Source: Pseudomonadota bacterium
GTDB taxonomy: Bacteria > Desulfobacterota > Desulfobulbia > Desulfobulbales > Desulfocapsaceae
Reading direction: 5' to 3'
DNA: 64,000 bases
NCBI GenBank assembly: GCA_023412495.1
Contig: JAEYNP010000114.1
Coordinates: 62,001 to 126,000, forward strand
Position numbers and translations under genes: made by a program. This document shows, piece by piece, positions 1 to 8,269 of this stretch. The notes under the pieces were generated by a model. The model was not told where the DNA came from. It did not search any database and saw only the letters and a program-made list of their open reading frames with translations. Each line of letters begins with the position of its first letter. The stretch's first letter is position 1.

Positions 1-553
1 TGATAATCGTGGCGGCAAAGGCAAACAGGGCGAGGAAGCCGTCGTGAGCGATCAGCGATAAACCGAAGGCGGTAAAAACGAGGCCGGTGCCGGAGGCGGA
101 GAAGGGTATGAGTTCCATGAACGGCATGCCAAAGGTAAAAACCAGACAGATGATAGCGATGAAATACATGCTCGGCCCGCGAAGAAGAACGGTCAGGCGC
201 GGGCGAAGCAGCCCGTCGATGAAACGGGCCGGTGGCATAAGCGATTTCAGAGCCTTTACCATCCTTGCCTGCTGAACCGAACGCTTGAGCAGCCACTGCG
301 GCAGCCAGAAGTACTCTCTGCGCAAAAGGAGTTGCACGGCGATCAACAGCACGAAGAATCCCATGGTGGTGGGGAAGCCAGGGATGCCGCTCAGTGGTGA
401 GATCAAAATGAACCCGACAAGGAGCAGTAAAGGGCCAAAAGATCTTGTCCCGACAGCCCTGACCATCACTTCCAGGGAGACATTGTCCCGGCCATCGGCG
501 GCCTGGCCGAGCCGCAAAAGCAGCTGTTCGAGGTTTTTGAGGTCCTGAGGCAT
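1..553 (-). CDS. ExoD-family exopolysaccharide synthesis protein, 5' part
   Basis: This minus-strand gene begins at the ATG complementary to 551-553 and runs off the left edge, so 184 codons are visible. The translation starts MPQDLKNLEQLLLRLGQAA and continues with alternating hydrophobic stretches, including FGPLLLLVGFILISPLSGIPG and TTMGFFVLLIAVQLLL. That is the pattern of ExoD inner-membrane proteins, whose founding member affects exopolysaccharide synthesis in rhizobia. The biochemical role of the family is unknown. An AAGG ribosome-binding site lies just upstream. The gene is divergent from the secretion operon and may be unrelated to it. Confidence 0.75.
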   Translation of the reverse strand, partial: MPQDLKNLEQLLLRLGQAADGRDNVSLEVMVRAVGTRSFGPLLLLVGFILISPLSGIPGFPTTMGFFVLLIAVQLLLRREYFWLPQWLLKRSVQQARMVKALKSLMPPARFIDGLLRPRLTVLLRGPSMYFIAIICLVFTFGMPFMELIPFSASGTGLVFTAFGLSLIAHDGFLALFAFAATII

Positions 554-1295
554 ACTACCTTTCCCTAAATATGGACCGCCAGATACATGTGAACATCATT
601 TTAAGATGTAACTCGAAGTGGTGAAGTTTCCATTGCTTTTTTTAAACGATGCAACAGGGAACAAGGGTAGTCAACATGTCAGGATTCAGGGATTGCGATG
701 CCGAATGGTTCGAACGGTCCTGCAGCACGACGACGGGAAAAGGTGCGCGAACTGTCTCGACAGTTGCAAGAAAAAACATTTCATTTCAATAAGTAGCATT
801 CATCATATAGTGTTGGCACAACCCGGCAATAAATTGTCTGCAAGAAAATTCATATTTTCCAATAATGTGGCAAGGCTAAACCGACTGCCTGAAAGACGCC
901 GCAGGATTCAACACAAGCGGTACTATCGTTTTTCACTTTTTTCTGTCCAACAGCGGCATAGTGCGGTAGTGTGGTGCGAACGCTCCGCCGCATCTTCGGT
1001 TTTTTTCTCGGCTGTTATATCGTCCAACGCGGCGGGATCGCACCTTCATCTGCTGTTTTTTGGGGTAGTAGTAAGCTACTAAAGCGATAGGGTCTTGATT
1101 GTGATTTTGTTAGGAATAGGTTAGAATTGTCTCGCATCTCTCCTCATCCCATGCGGCGAGTGGATGATTCCGCTCCGATCGTAGCCGCAGTGGTACACAT
1201 TGATGAAATGTTGCCGTTATGGGATAATGTTCGTCGGGAATGGGGAGACCGCTGGAAGTGGCGGTGGATGTTCGACTTTTTGGCGAAGGGTAAGT
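554..1295. other. Intergenic region between exoD and gspF
   Basis: These 742 bases separate two divergent genes. I see no convincing gene. An open frame at 618-1082 (plus) has biased composition, no recognisable domain and no clear ribosome-binding site. The right part holds a plausible promoter for the secretion operon at 1099-1127, followed by a leader of about 160 nt. Confidence 0.5.
1099..1127 (+). promoter_or_regulatory. Possible sigma70 promoter of the gsp operon
   Basis: TTGTGA (1099-1104) and TAGAAT (1122-1127) are separated by 17 bases. They match the -35 consensus at 4 of 6 and the -10 consensus at 5 of 6. This is the best candidate upstream of gspF; it was found by eye only. Confidence 0.35.
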
Positions 1296-2519
1296 ATGGC
1301 GGTTTTTGAGTATCGGGCTCTGGATGCAAGGGGCAAAAAACAAAAAGGGATAATAGACGCGAACAGTGAGGTCCAGGCTCGGACGAAGCTTCGCTCGATG
1401 GGGAAATTTCCGGTCTCGATCACTTTGACGAGCAAGGAACTGAGCAAGAGCGACGGTCAACGCAGGAGACTGATTCTTTTCAGGCGCGTCAAGTCCCAGG
1501 AAGTGACGCTGATGACCAGGCAACTGGCAACCTTGCTGGGAGCCGGTATCCCTCTGGTTCAGGCACTCGACTCTCTGATGGCGCAGACCCGGAACTCCAT
1601 GTTGAAAAAGGTCATAGCCCAGATCAAGGGGGCAGTGAACGAAGGTAACAGTCTTACCAACGCCCTTGGGGAACACCCCCGAATTTTTTCCTCCGTTTTT
1701 ATCAATATGGTGCGCGCCGGGGAGGCGTCAGGAACGCTGGATATCGTCCTCGAGCGGCTTGCCGATTTTTCGGAGAAAAGGGATGAATTGCAGGGACGAT
1801 TCCGGGCGGCGCTCGTTTACCCCATTTTCATGGCGGTCATCGGCGCCGCCATTCTCTTTATTCTCATTACCTATATCGTTCCCAACATCACCCAGGTATT
1901 TGCCGATATGAACAGGGTGCTGCCGCTGCCGACGCTCTTTCTCATCGCCCTGAGCGATGTCCTGAAAAATTACTGGTGGGTCGTTCTCCTGCTTTTCGGC
2001 ATAATTATGGCCGGATTGCGTTTTATAATCAGAAAACCGTCAGGAAAGAAGGCATGGGATTATGTGAAACTGAAATCATTCATCCTCGGGCCTGTGCATC
2101 AGAAGGTCGTTCTGTCGAGGTTTTCCTCGACCTTGGGCAGTCTGCTGGAGAGCGGTGTCGGTCTCATGATGTCCATGCAGATCGTTCAGGCCCTGGTTGA
2201 TAATGTGCATATATCGAAGGTCATTGACGAGGCAATGGAACAGATCCGCAAGGGGCAGAGCATGACGGTGGCGCTCTCCGCATCCGAATGGTTTCCGCCG
2301 ATGTTCATTCAGATGATTGCCGTGGGCGAACAGAGCGGAAACCTGGAAGCGATGCTGAAAAAAGTGTCGAAGGCATATGAGCGTGAGGTTGAAACTGCCA
2401 TTCTCGGCATGACAGCCTTGATCGAACCGCTCATGATCGTTGCCATGGGGCTGGCCGTAGGTTTCATCGTTCTCTCCATTTTGCTGCCCATTTTTGAAAT
2501 GAATCAGCTGGTGGGATAA
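1296..2519 (+). CDS. gspF: Type II secretion inner-membrane protein GspF
   Basis: GspF is the polytopic inner-membrane platform protein of the type II secretion system, where it meets the GspE ATPase and GspL. The 407-residue product begins MAVFEYRALDARGKKQKG, the usual GspF start. The open frame reaches back to 1200, but GAAGGG at 1285-1290 sits five bases before the ATG at 1296. Two homologous T2SF domains are present, with membrane segments near residues 174-196, 225-245 and 372-400. It is the first gene of the operon here; gspE lies at the far end, after gspD, instead of directly upstream as in many bacteria. Confidence 0.95.
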   Translation: MAVFEYRALDARGKKQKGIIDANSEVQARTKLRSMGKFPVSITLTSKELSKSDGQRRRLILFRRVKSQEVTLMTRQLATLLGAGIPLVQALDSLMAQTRNSMLKKVIAQIKGAVNEGNSLTNALGEHPRIFSSVFINMVRAGEASGTLDIVLERLADFSEKRDELQGRFRAALVYPIFMAVIGAAILFILITYIVPNITQVFADMNRVLPLPTLFLIALSDVLKNYWWVVLLLFGIIMAGLRFIIRKPSGKKAWDYVKLKSFILGPVHQKVVLSRFSSTLGSLLESGVGLMMSMQIVQALVDNVHISKVIDEAMEQIRKGQSMTVALSASEWFPPMFIQMIAVGEQSGNLEAMLKKVSKAYEREVETAILGMTALIEPLMIVAMGLAVGFIVLSILLPIFEMNQLVG

Positions 2520-2625
2520 AAAATGCTTTACTTTTGGATGGATATACGAGGTACAATAGACTGAGGCACTGATGAGGGGCTGGAAGGAAGTGAATCCTGA
2601 AAAATTCAACGATAAGGGTGAAACA

Positions 2626-4959
2626 ATGAAACAGACACGGCAGGGATTGGTGTGGCTGGTTGTTTTTTTCCTTGTTATATGGATGGGTGTAGCTGCAGGT
2701 AAGGCGGCACTCCGGCTCGATGCCGGTTTCGGCCAGAGCGGCTTTGTCGTCAAGGACTTCGGCAGTGGCGAGGATGAGATATTCGCGATCGCCCCGCAAG
2801 CCGACGGCAAGATCGTGGTCGTCGGTCAGTACGACAACGGAGCGGTGAAAAATCTCGCTGTGGCCCGCTATCTGCAGACAGGTGAACTCGATATCTCCTT
2901 CAACGACGATGGCATCTTCACCCACAGCATCGGCTCGGCGGATACCCGGGCGAGAAGTCTGGCGATCCAGGGCGACGGGAAAATAGTCGTTGCCGGGGCC
3001 GCCAACGATGGCTCGGAAAATATCGTGCTGATCCGGCTCACGGCGGACGGCTTCCTGGACAACTCCTTTGCCTCCAATGGGCAATATCTCCTGCCTGTTC
3101 CTGATGGGCAAGCGGAGGCTTACGCCGTGCAGGTCGCCGGCACCGGGGAAATTCTGGTAGCCGGTACGGTCGCCGGGGAGGCGGGAACCTACGGCATAAT
3201 AGCGAAAGTGACTGCGGATGGCGAGCTGGTTGACGATTTCGGTGAGGCCGGGGTGATGCCGATCCAATATGAATACGATGCCGAAATACGCTCAATGATC
3301 CTGCAGGATGACGGGAAGGTGGTGGTGGCAGGATCCTTTACCCCGGATGGGACAACGGCCCAGGCAGGCCTGCTGCGTATTGATCAGAATGGCAGCATCG
3401 ACGAGGAATACGCTGAAAACGGCCGGCTCCTGCTGACCCTGGAGGGCAGCGGTTCGATCATTCACGACGTCGCCCTCGATCCGGGGGGGCTCCTGTATGC
3501 GGTCGGAGAGAACACCGGCACCTTCCCCGAAACCTTTGTGGCGGCTATCACATCGGATGGCGAGCTCGATCGGAGCTTTGCCGATTCCGGCATTTATCGG
3601 GGCACACTCACCGCCGAGAATGTGGGACAGGCGATTGCCGTAGACGTTGCGGGCAATCTGCTGGTTACCGGCTTTGCCCAAACCGAAAAGGGCAAAGACG
3701 TTTTTTTGCTGACTATACAGACCGGGACCTCGGAGAGTACCGAGCCGGGGAGTACCGAGCCGGAAAGTACTACTTCCGGCGAGAGCGGCGGCGCCGTCAC
3801 GGGCAATACAGTTTTTGGCGGTACCGCTGCAGATGACACTGCAGGAGACGGCAATACGTCTGCCGGGAATATCTTCTCGAGTGGTATCACCGCCGCGGGC
3901 AATGGCGGGCTTTCGGTCGCTTTTCAAACCGCCGATCTCGCCAATACCACAGATCTCGGTAACGCTCTGGCCGTCATGCCGGACGGGACTGTTTATGTCG
4001 TCGGGGCGACGGGAGTGGACGCCAATCGGGATTTCGCCCTGCTGCGATTCACGACCGAAGAAACCCGTGCCTCGGGCGGGACGACTTCGGACGGGGAAGG
4101 AGTAACCACCGCCGGCTACAGAATTGTGACACGGCAGGTCACGGATATAACCAGGGTAGGGGCAAAATCAGGGGGCACCATCACCGATGTCGGCACTCAG
4201 CAATGCACCAATACCTGCACCGCAACCTGCAGATCGGCTGCCGACCCGACTACATGCTTCAATACCTGCTTTACCGCATGCCAACCAGCCACCGTCACCC
4301 AGCGCGGGGTGGTGTTCGGGATAGTCTCCAAGCCGGTTCTCAGAGATGACAGTACAGATGACGGTACCGATGACGGTACTGATGACGGTACCGATGATGG
4401 TACTGATGATGGTACTGATGATGACGGTACTGATGGCGACCCTACCCTCCAGGTAACCTTTCCCGAGAGCGAAGATTTCACGTTCAATATTGTCGAAGCC
4501 GGCCAGACGGAGGATGGCAGCGGCACCGGCTCCTTCGGCAGTGTTATCCAGGGCATAACTCCCAATACCGTCTATTTTGTTCGTGCCTATGCCCTGCTCT
4601 CCGACGGTACCGTCATATACGGCAACGAACACGTCTTCAGAACCGACGATGCCTGCTTTATCGCCACGGCGGCCTTCGGTTCCATACTCGATAACCATGT
4701 CCGTGTGCTGAGGGAGTTCCGGGACAAAGTGTTGATGACCGGCGGCTTCGGCCGGAGCATAGTAGGCACTTACTATCAAATTTCTCCCCGGATAGCGGAC
4801 TTAATTGAAAAATATGAGGTGTTGCGTTTGATAGTACGTGTTATGCTGCTCCCGTTTGTATTCATGGCCTATTTCATCCTGAAAACGGGCCTTGTCGCCA
4901 AGGTCTGCGTGCTGACGGCTCTCGTCGGTCTCTGGCCTCTGAGATCTCGAATAATCTAA
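2626..4959 (+). CDS. Exported delta-60 repeat protein with CFI-box C-terminus
   Basis: This 777-residue protein sits between gspF and gspG. The ATG at 2626 follows AAGGGTG and starts a signal peptide (MKQTRQGLVWLVVFFLVIWM); the frame extends upstream to 2572. Residues about 30-370 hold delta-60 repeats (pattern DxxFGxxG...ADGKIVVVG), a beta-propeller-like repeat of exported proteins. A second short block lies near 445-475. A cysteine-rich patch (CTNTCTATC, about 527-560) and an acidic DDGT repeat (about 573-605) follow. From about 675 the tail matches the CFI-box C-terminal domain: ACFIATAAFGS, then HVRVLREFRD, YYQISP and hydrophobic segments. That domain is thought to act in sorting or anchoring, but its processing enzyme is not known to me. 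Being inside the gsp operon suggests a secretion substrate or accessory; that is inference. Confidence 0.85.
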   Translation: MKQTRQGLVWLVVFFLVIWMGVAAGKAALRLDAGFGQSGFVVKDFGSGEDEIFAIAPQADGKIVVVGQYDNGAVKNLAVARYLQTGELDISFNDDGIFTHSIGSADTRARSLAIQGDGKIVVAGAANDGSENIVLIRLTADGFLDNSFASNGQYLLPVPDGQAEAYAVQVAGTGEILVAGTVAGEAGTYGIIAKVTADGELVDDFGEAGVMPIQYEYDAEIRSMILQDDGKVVVAGSFTPDGTTAQAGLLRIDQNGSIDEEYAENGRLLLTLEGSGSIIHDVALDPGGLLYAVGENTGTFPETFVAAITSDGELDRSFADSGIYRGTLTAENVGQAIAVDVAGNLLVTGFAQTEKGKDVFLLTIQTGTSESTEPGSTEPESTTSGESGGAVTGNTVFGGTAADDTAGDGNTSAGNIFSSGITAAGNGGLSVAFQTADLANTTDLGNALAVMPDGTVYVVGATGVDANRDFALLRFTTEETRASGGTTSDGEGVTTAGYRIVTRQVTDITRVGAKSGGTITDVGTQQCTNTCTATCRSAADPTTCFNTCFTACQPATVTQRGVVFGIVSKPVLRDDSTDDGTDDGTDDGTDDGTDDGTDDDGTDGDPTLQVTFPESEDFTFNIVEAGQTEDGSGTGSFGSVIQGITPNTVYFVRAYALLSDGTVIYGNEHVFRTDDACFIATAAFGSILDNHVRVLREFRDKVLMTGGFGRSIVGTYYQISPRIADLIEKYEVLRLIVRVMLLPFVFMAYFILKTGLVAKVCVLTALVGLWPLRSRII
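4345..4440 (+). repeat. In-frame 12-bp tandem repeat (DDGT)
   Basis: Near-identical units of GATGACGGTACC or GATGATGGTACT run through the delta-60/CFI-box gene and encode an Asp-Asp-Gly-Thr linker. Units differ mostly at synonymous positions. It is probably a flexible, possibly calcium-binding spacer before the C-terminal domain, and the copy number may vary between strains. Confidence 0.85.
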
Positions 4960-4982
4960 CATAAGGAACTGGTGTTTGTTGT

Positions 4983-5453
4983 ATGAACAGGGAACGAGAA
5001 TGGTCTCTCCAGGAGATCAGGAAAAGACGGGAAGAAGGTTTTACTCTCATCGAGCTTTTGGTGGTACTGGTCATCATCGGTATTCTCGCAGGATATATAG
5101 GCCCGAAAATAATGGGGCATCCGGAGGAAGCGAAGAGGACTAAGGCGACCATCCAGGTCCAAGCCTTTGACACCGCACTGAAAACCTATAAGCTCGATAA
5201 CGGCATATATCCTTCCACCGAACAGGGGCTGCAGGCGCTGATCGCCCCTCCCGCCACCGGGAAACTGCCCGCTAAATGGCGTGACGGCGGCTATCTGGAT
5301 AAAAGTAAGCTGCCGCTCGATCCCTGGGGTAACAATTATGTGTATATAAGTCCCGGGGTAAACGGCGAATTTGATCTCAGTTCCTATGGCGCGGACGGGG
5401 AGGCCGGCGGGGAAGGCAACGCACGGGATGTCAATAGCTGGGAAATCGAATGA
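4983..5453 (+). CDS. gspG: Type II secretion major pseudopilin GspG
   Basis: GspG is the main subunit of the periplasmic pseudopilus. The 156-residue precursor has a 19-residue charged leader ending in Gly, then FTLIELLVVLVIIGILAGYI, the class III prepilin motif with Glu at +5. The rest matches GspG: AKRTKATIQVQAFDTALKTY, the LDNGIYPSTEQGLQALI loop, and a C-terminal region of the calcium-binding type. The leader would be cut and the new N-terminus methylated by the prepilin peptidase GspO/PilD, which is not encoded in this window. Confidence 0.97.
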   Translation: MNREREWSLQEIRKRREEGFTLIELLVVLVIIGILAGYIGPKIMGHPEEAKRTKATIQVQAFDTALKTYKLDNGIYPSTEQGLQALIAPPATGKLPAKWRDGGYLDKSKLPLDPWGNNYVYISPGVNGEFDLSSYGADGEAGGEGNARDVNSWEIE

Positions 5454-5460
5454 CGGCGGA

Positions 5461-6009
5461 ATGACCTTCAGGATGTTCGGAGTCCCGATGGGAGAAGCCG
5501 GCCGTGTTCCGAAGGGAGAGAAGGGTTTTACGCTTCTGGAACTGATCGTGGTCTGTACCCTGATCGGCCTCATGCTTTCCTTCAGCGTGCCGTCGCTGCG
5601 CACGGCCCTGTTCTCGGATCCCTTGAAAAGCGCGGCACGCAACCTCATAGGTTTGAGTAACGGAGTCAGGCAACTGGCTATTCGCCAGCAGGAGCCGTAT
5701 CTGCTTCATATCGATGAGTCTGAAAAGCGAATCTGGTTCGAGAAGGAAACGAAGAGCGAGGCGGAAAAGATTGCCGGTGAAGAAGAACTCCCCCGGGGAA
5801 AACAACTGCGCTTGCCTGATACGGTGAGCATCACCGGCGTCTGGGTCGGTGAAAGCAAACGGGCGGAGGATCAGACGGCGCTGTGGATCAGCAGACAGGG
5901 GTACATTGAGCGAACCCGGGTAGGGCTCGAAGACGAGAACGGGAACCGCCTGGTGGTCCATTTTTTCCCGTTTCTCGATGCCGCCACGGTAACCGATGAT
6001 GATCAGTAG
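5461..6009 (+). CDS. gspH: Type II secretion minor pseudopilin GspH
   Basis: GspH is a minor pseudopilin near the pseudopilus tip. From the ATG at 5461 the precursor is 182 residues with a 22-residue leader ending KGEKG, followed by FTLLELIVVCTLIGLMLSF. The open frame extends back to 5371 inside gspG, so the start is not certain; in-frame ATGs at 5473 and 5488 are alternatives. The C-terminal part is a GspH-like beta domain with weak sequence identity. It lies 7 bases after gspG and overlaps gspI by 14 bases, which points to coupled translation. Confidence 0.9.
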   Translation: MTFRMFGVPMGEAGRVPKGEKGFTLLELIVVCTLIGLMLSFSVPSLRTALFSDPLKSAARNLIGLSNGVRQLAIRQQEPYLLHIDESEKRIWFEKETKSEAEKIAGEEELPRGKQLRLPDTVSITGVWVGESKRAEDQTALWISRQGYIERTRVGLEDENGNRLVVHFFPFLDAATVTDDDQ

Positions 6010-6517
6010 TTATTGCCGATCCCCTCGGAAAACCAGAGCGGCAGGCTTTTCCCGGGCAAGCATGGAGATTGGCTTCAAAAGGCGCCGCAGCGAGTGGTCA
6101 GAGTGGGCTGAGGGGTCGATTGTCCGTTGTCAGCTGGCTTTCACCCTCCTCGAGGTGATGGTTGCCGTTGCCATTATCGCCATGGCCCTGGTCACCCTCT
6201 TCGGTTCCCAGTCCAGGAGCCTGTCGTATGCGACGGAGGCTCAGTTCAATATCGTCGCTCCGATGCTGGCTTCATGGAAACTGGCGGAGGTAGAACGGGA
6301 AGTCGTGTCTCTGTCCGATGGTGAAGGTGATTTCGGCGAGGAATTCGGGGGATACAGTTGGAAAATGGAGGTGGAGGAGGCCAACCTCGAGTTGGAGACA
6401 CCGGTGGAGTTGAGCAACCCGCTGCAGAAGATTGAACTCACCGTCCAATGGAGCGGGTCTCCTTTCAGTTATACCCTCACCTCATACGGCCCCAGGCCAG
6501 GCGATAATGGCAGGTAG
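5996..6517 (+). CDS. gspI: Type II secretion minor pseudopilin GspI
   Basis: GspI forms the pseudopilus tip with GspJ and GspK. The prepilin helix is FTLLEVMVAVAIIAMALVTL with the required Glu at +5, and the body ends in the GspI-like IELTVQWSG segment. The residue before Phe is Ala (CQLA/F) where nearly all prepilins have Gly. The leader is 48 residues from the ATG at 5996, or 26 from the ATG at 6062; both are long. I keep 5996 because it overlaps the end of gspH. The 3' end overlaps gspJ by 11 bases. Confidence 0.9.
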   Translation: MMISSYCRSPRKTRAAGFSRASMEIGFKRRRSEWSEWAEGSIVRCQLAFTLLEVMVAVAIIAMALVTLFGSQSRSLSYATEAQFNIVAPMLASWKLAEVEREVVSLSDGEGDFGEEFGGYSWKMEVEEANLELETPVELSNPLQKIELTVQWSGSPFSYTLTSYGPRPGDNGR

Positions 6518-7217
6518 CAAGATTCCCGACCGGGGCTTTACGCTCATCGAGCTGTTGATCGCCATGTTTATTTTCGCGATCGTCGTTTCTACCGTTTATG
6601 GGTCATACAGGGCGACCTTTACGGTCATACACGGGTCCGAGGCCCGGATGGAGCTGTCCCGCAGCGGCCAGGTGGCGATGGAGAGAATATGCGACGATCT
6701 CCGTTCCCTGGTGGCCGGCCCGGGCGGGGAGATGCGCGGGGAACGGCATGATGTTTCCGGTTTCCGCGGCGATCGTCTGACCTTCGTCTCCTCCTCCCAT
6801 CTGGCCCTGAACAGAAAAGATACCCAGGCCGGCCGCGCGCTTATCGGTTATTCCGCCGAACCCGATGACACGAGCGGCCTTTTGACTCTGTATCGCCTGG
6901 ATCGGGTGCTGCTGCCCGGCATGGAAAGAGAGGAAAGCGAAACGCCGGGCGAGATCTTGGCCAAGGGGCTGAAGGAAGTACGCTTTTCCTATGTCGATGC
7001 CGACGGCAGGGAAGTGGACGAATGGGACAGCGACGAGGGGGATCGTAACCGGGAAGAAAATCAGCAACCGAAAGAGCCGGTGCTGCCGGTGCTGGTTTAT
7101 GTCGATCTGGTTTTTGCCCGTTCTGCCGGAGACGTTGACGAAGCGGAGCAGAGCGAAGGCGGAGTGAGTTTCAAGACCGCCGTGGCGATGCCGCTGAAGG
7201 CCCGGGACAAAGGGTAG
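6507..7217 (+). CDS. gspJ: Type II secretion minor pseudopilin GspJ
   Basis: GspJ is a tip pseudopilin. The ATG at 6507 gives a short 10-residue leader, MAGSKIPDRG, before FTLIELLIAMFIFAIVVSTV, a typical prepilin site. The frame is open back to 6432, but that would overlap gspI by a further 75 bases. The 236-residue product matches GspJ in length and in the pattern LSRSGQVAMERICDDLRS. An acidic stretch (DSDEGDRNREENQ) precedes the last strands. It is translationally coupled to gspI. Confidence 0.93.
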   Translation: MAGSKIPDRGFTLIELLIAMFIFAIVVSTVYGSYRATFTVIHGSEARMELSRSGQVAMERICDDLRSLVAGPGGEMRGERHDVSGFRGDRLTFVSSSHLALNRKDTQAGRALIGYSAEPDDTSGLLTLYRLDRVLLPGMEREESETPGEILAKGLKEVRFSYVDADGREVDEWDSDEGDRNREENQQPKEPVLPVLVYVDLVFARSAGDVDEAEQSEGGVSFKTAVAMPLKARDKG

Positions 7218-7220
7218 GAA

Positions 7221-8267
7221 GTGCAGGCAATGAGAAGGATGAAGAGGATGGCGGCACGGACGCCGGATCTGCGGAGCGAGCAGGGCATGGCGCTTCTCAT
7301 CACGATCATGACCGTCGCCCTGCTTGTTGCGGTAACGCTCCAGTATCATAAGACGACATGGGATAAATATCTGGCTTCACGCAACTATATGTCCGGAACG
7401 CAACTGACGGCAATAGCCGAATCGGGAATAAATATTGCAATGGCGGTTCTGCAAGAAGATGATAGAGAAGCCGATTCTCTGCACGACGGCTGGGCAATGC
7501 TGGAAAAGGAACCGTTTCGCGAGCTGTTTTCGACCGGGACCCTCAAAATCAAGATAGAAGATCTCTCCGGGCGATTCCCGATCAACAATATCGCGGCACG
7601 TGCCGGCAGCGGCGGTCAGGGTGGCGTCAATGCGGTTACTGCCGGCAAGAATCGAGAAATACTGACAAAACTGCTGTCCTCCGGGGCCTTCCCCAAGGTA
7701 GAGGACGAGACGATGGCCAAGCAGATCGTGGATGCCGTAACAGACTGGATAGACGAGAACGATGAGGAATCCGATTTCGGTGCCGAAAACGGCTATTATC
7801 AGTCTCTTGCCAAACCCTACAGTTGTAAAAACAAGCCATTGGAATATATCGAAGAACTGCTCCTGGTCCGAGGCATGACACCTGCTCTGCTCTTCGGTTC
7901 GGGCGAGAACCCCGGGCTGGCGGATTTTCTCACCGTCCACGCCGCCCAGGATGGCAACATCAACCTCAACACGGCTCCGCTCCTGCTTATCCAGTGCCTG
8001 ATGGATCCGCCGGTCGACGATCAGATGATCCAGGATCTCGGCGAGTACCGCAAGGCCAAAGAAAAAGAAGAGGAGCTGAAGACTCCCAGCTGGTACAGAA
8101 ACGTTGCCGGCTGGAGTGATATTACCCTCCAGAACATCACAACCAAAAGTACGTTCTTTCAGGTCACTTCTACGGGAACTCTCGAGACGCTCTCGCGCCG
8201 GATAGTGGCAAGCGTCGAGCGTGCAGATCCTGACGAGGTTAATCTGCTTGGGAGAAGGATGGAGTAG
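7221..8267 (+). CDS. gspK: Type II secretion pseudopilin GspK
   Basis: GspK is the large tip pseudopilin and is thought to limit pseudopilus length. It starts with GTG at 7221 after GGGTAGGAA; an in-frame ATG lies at 7230. The leader ends EQG and the helix is MALLITIMTVALLVAVTL, which lacks Glu at +5 as expected for GspK. The large domain shows LSGRFPINNIAARAG, and the later NINLNTAPLLLIQCL is the usual GspK helix-hairpin-helix-like region. Its 348 residues are normal for the family. Confidence 0.93.
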   Translation: MQAMRRMKRMAARTPDLRSEQGMALLITIMTVALLVAVTLQYHKTTWDKYLASRNYMSGTQLTAIAESGINIAMAVLQEDDREADSLHDGWAMLEKEPFRELFSTGTLKIKIEDLSGRFPINNIAARAGSGGQGGVNAVTAGKNREILTKLLSSGAFPKVEDETMAKQIVDAVTDWIDENDEESDFGAENGYYQSLAKPYSCKNKPLEYIEELLLVRGMTPALLFGSGENPGLADFLTVHAAQDGNINLNTAPLLLIQCLMDPPVDDQMIQDLGEYRKAKEKEEELKTPSWYRNVAGWSDITLQNITTKSTFFQVTSTGTLETLSRRIVASVERADPDEVNLLGRRME

Positions 8268-8269
8268 CG

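Noticed and set aside
618..1082. A 154-codon open frame upstream of gspF
   Set aside because: No recognisable domain, odd composition rich in Arg, Ser and His, and no good ribosome-binding site; more likely untranslated DNA.
4345..4440. Short regular repeats as a possible CRISPR array
   Set aside because: The 12-bp units are contiguous, in frame and encode an Asp-Asp-Gly-Thr linker; there are no spacers.
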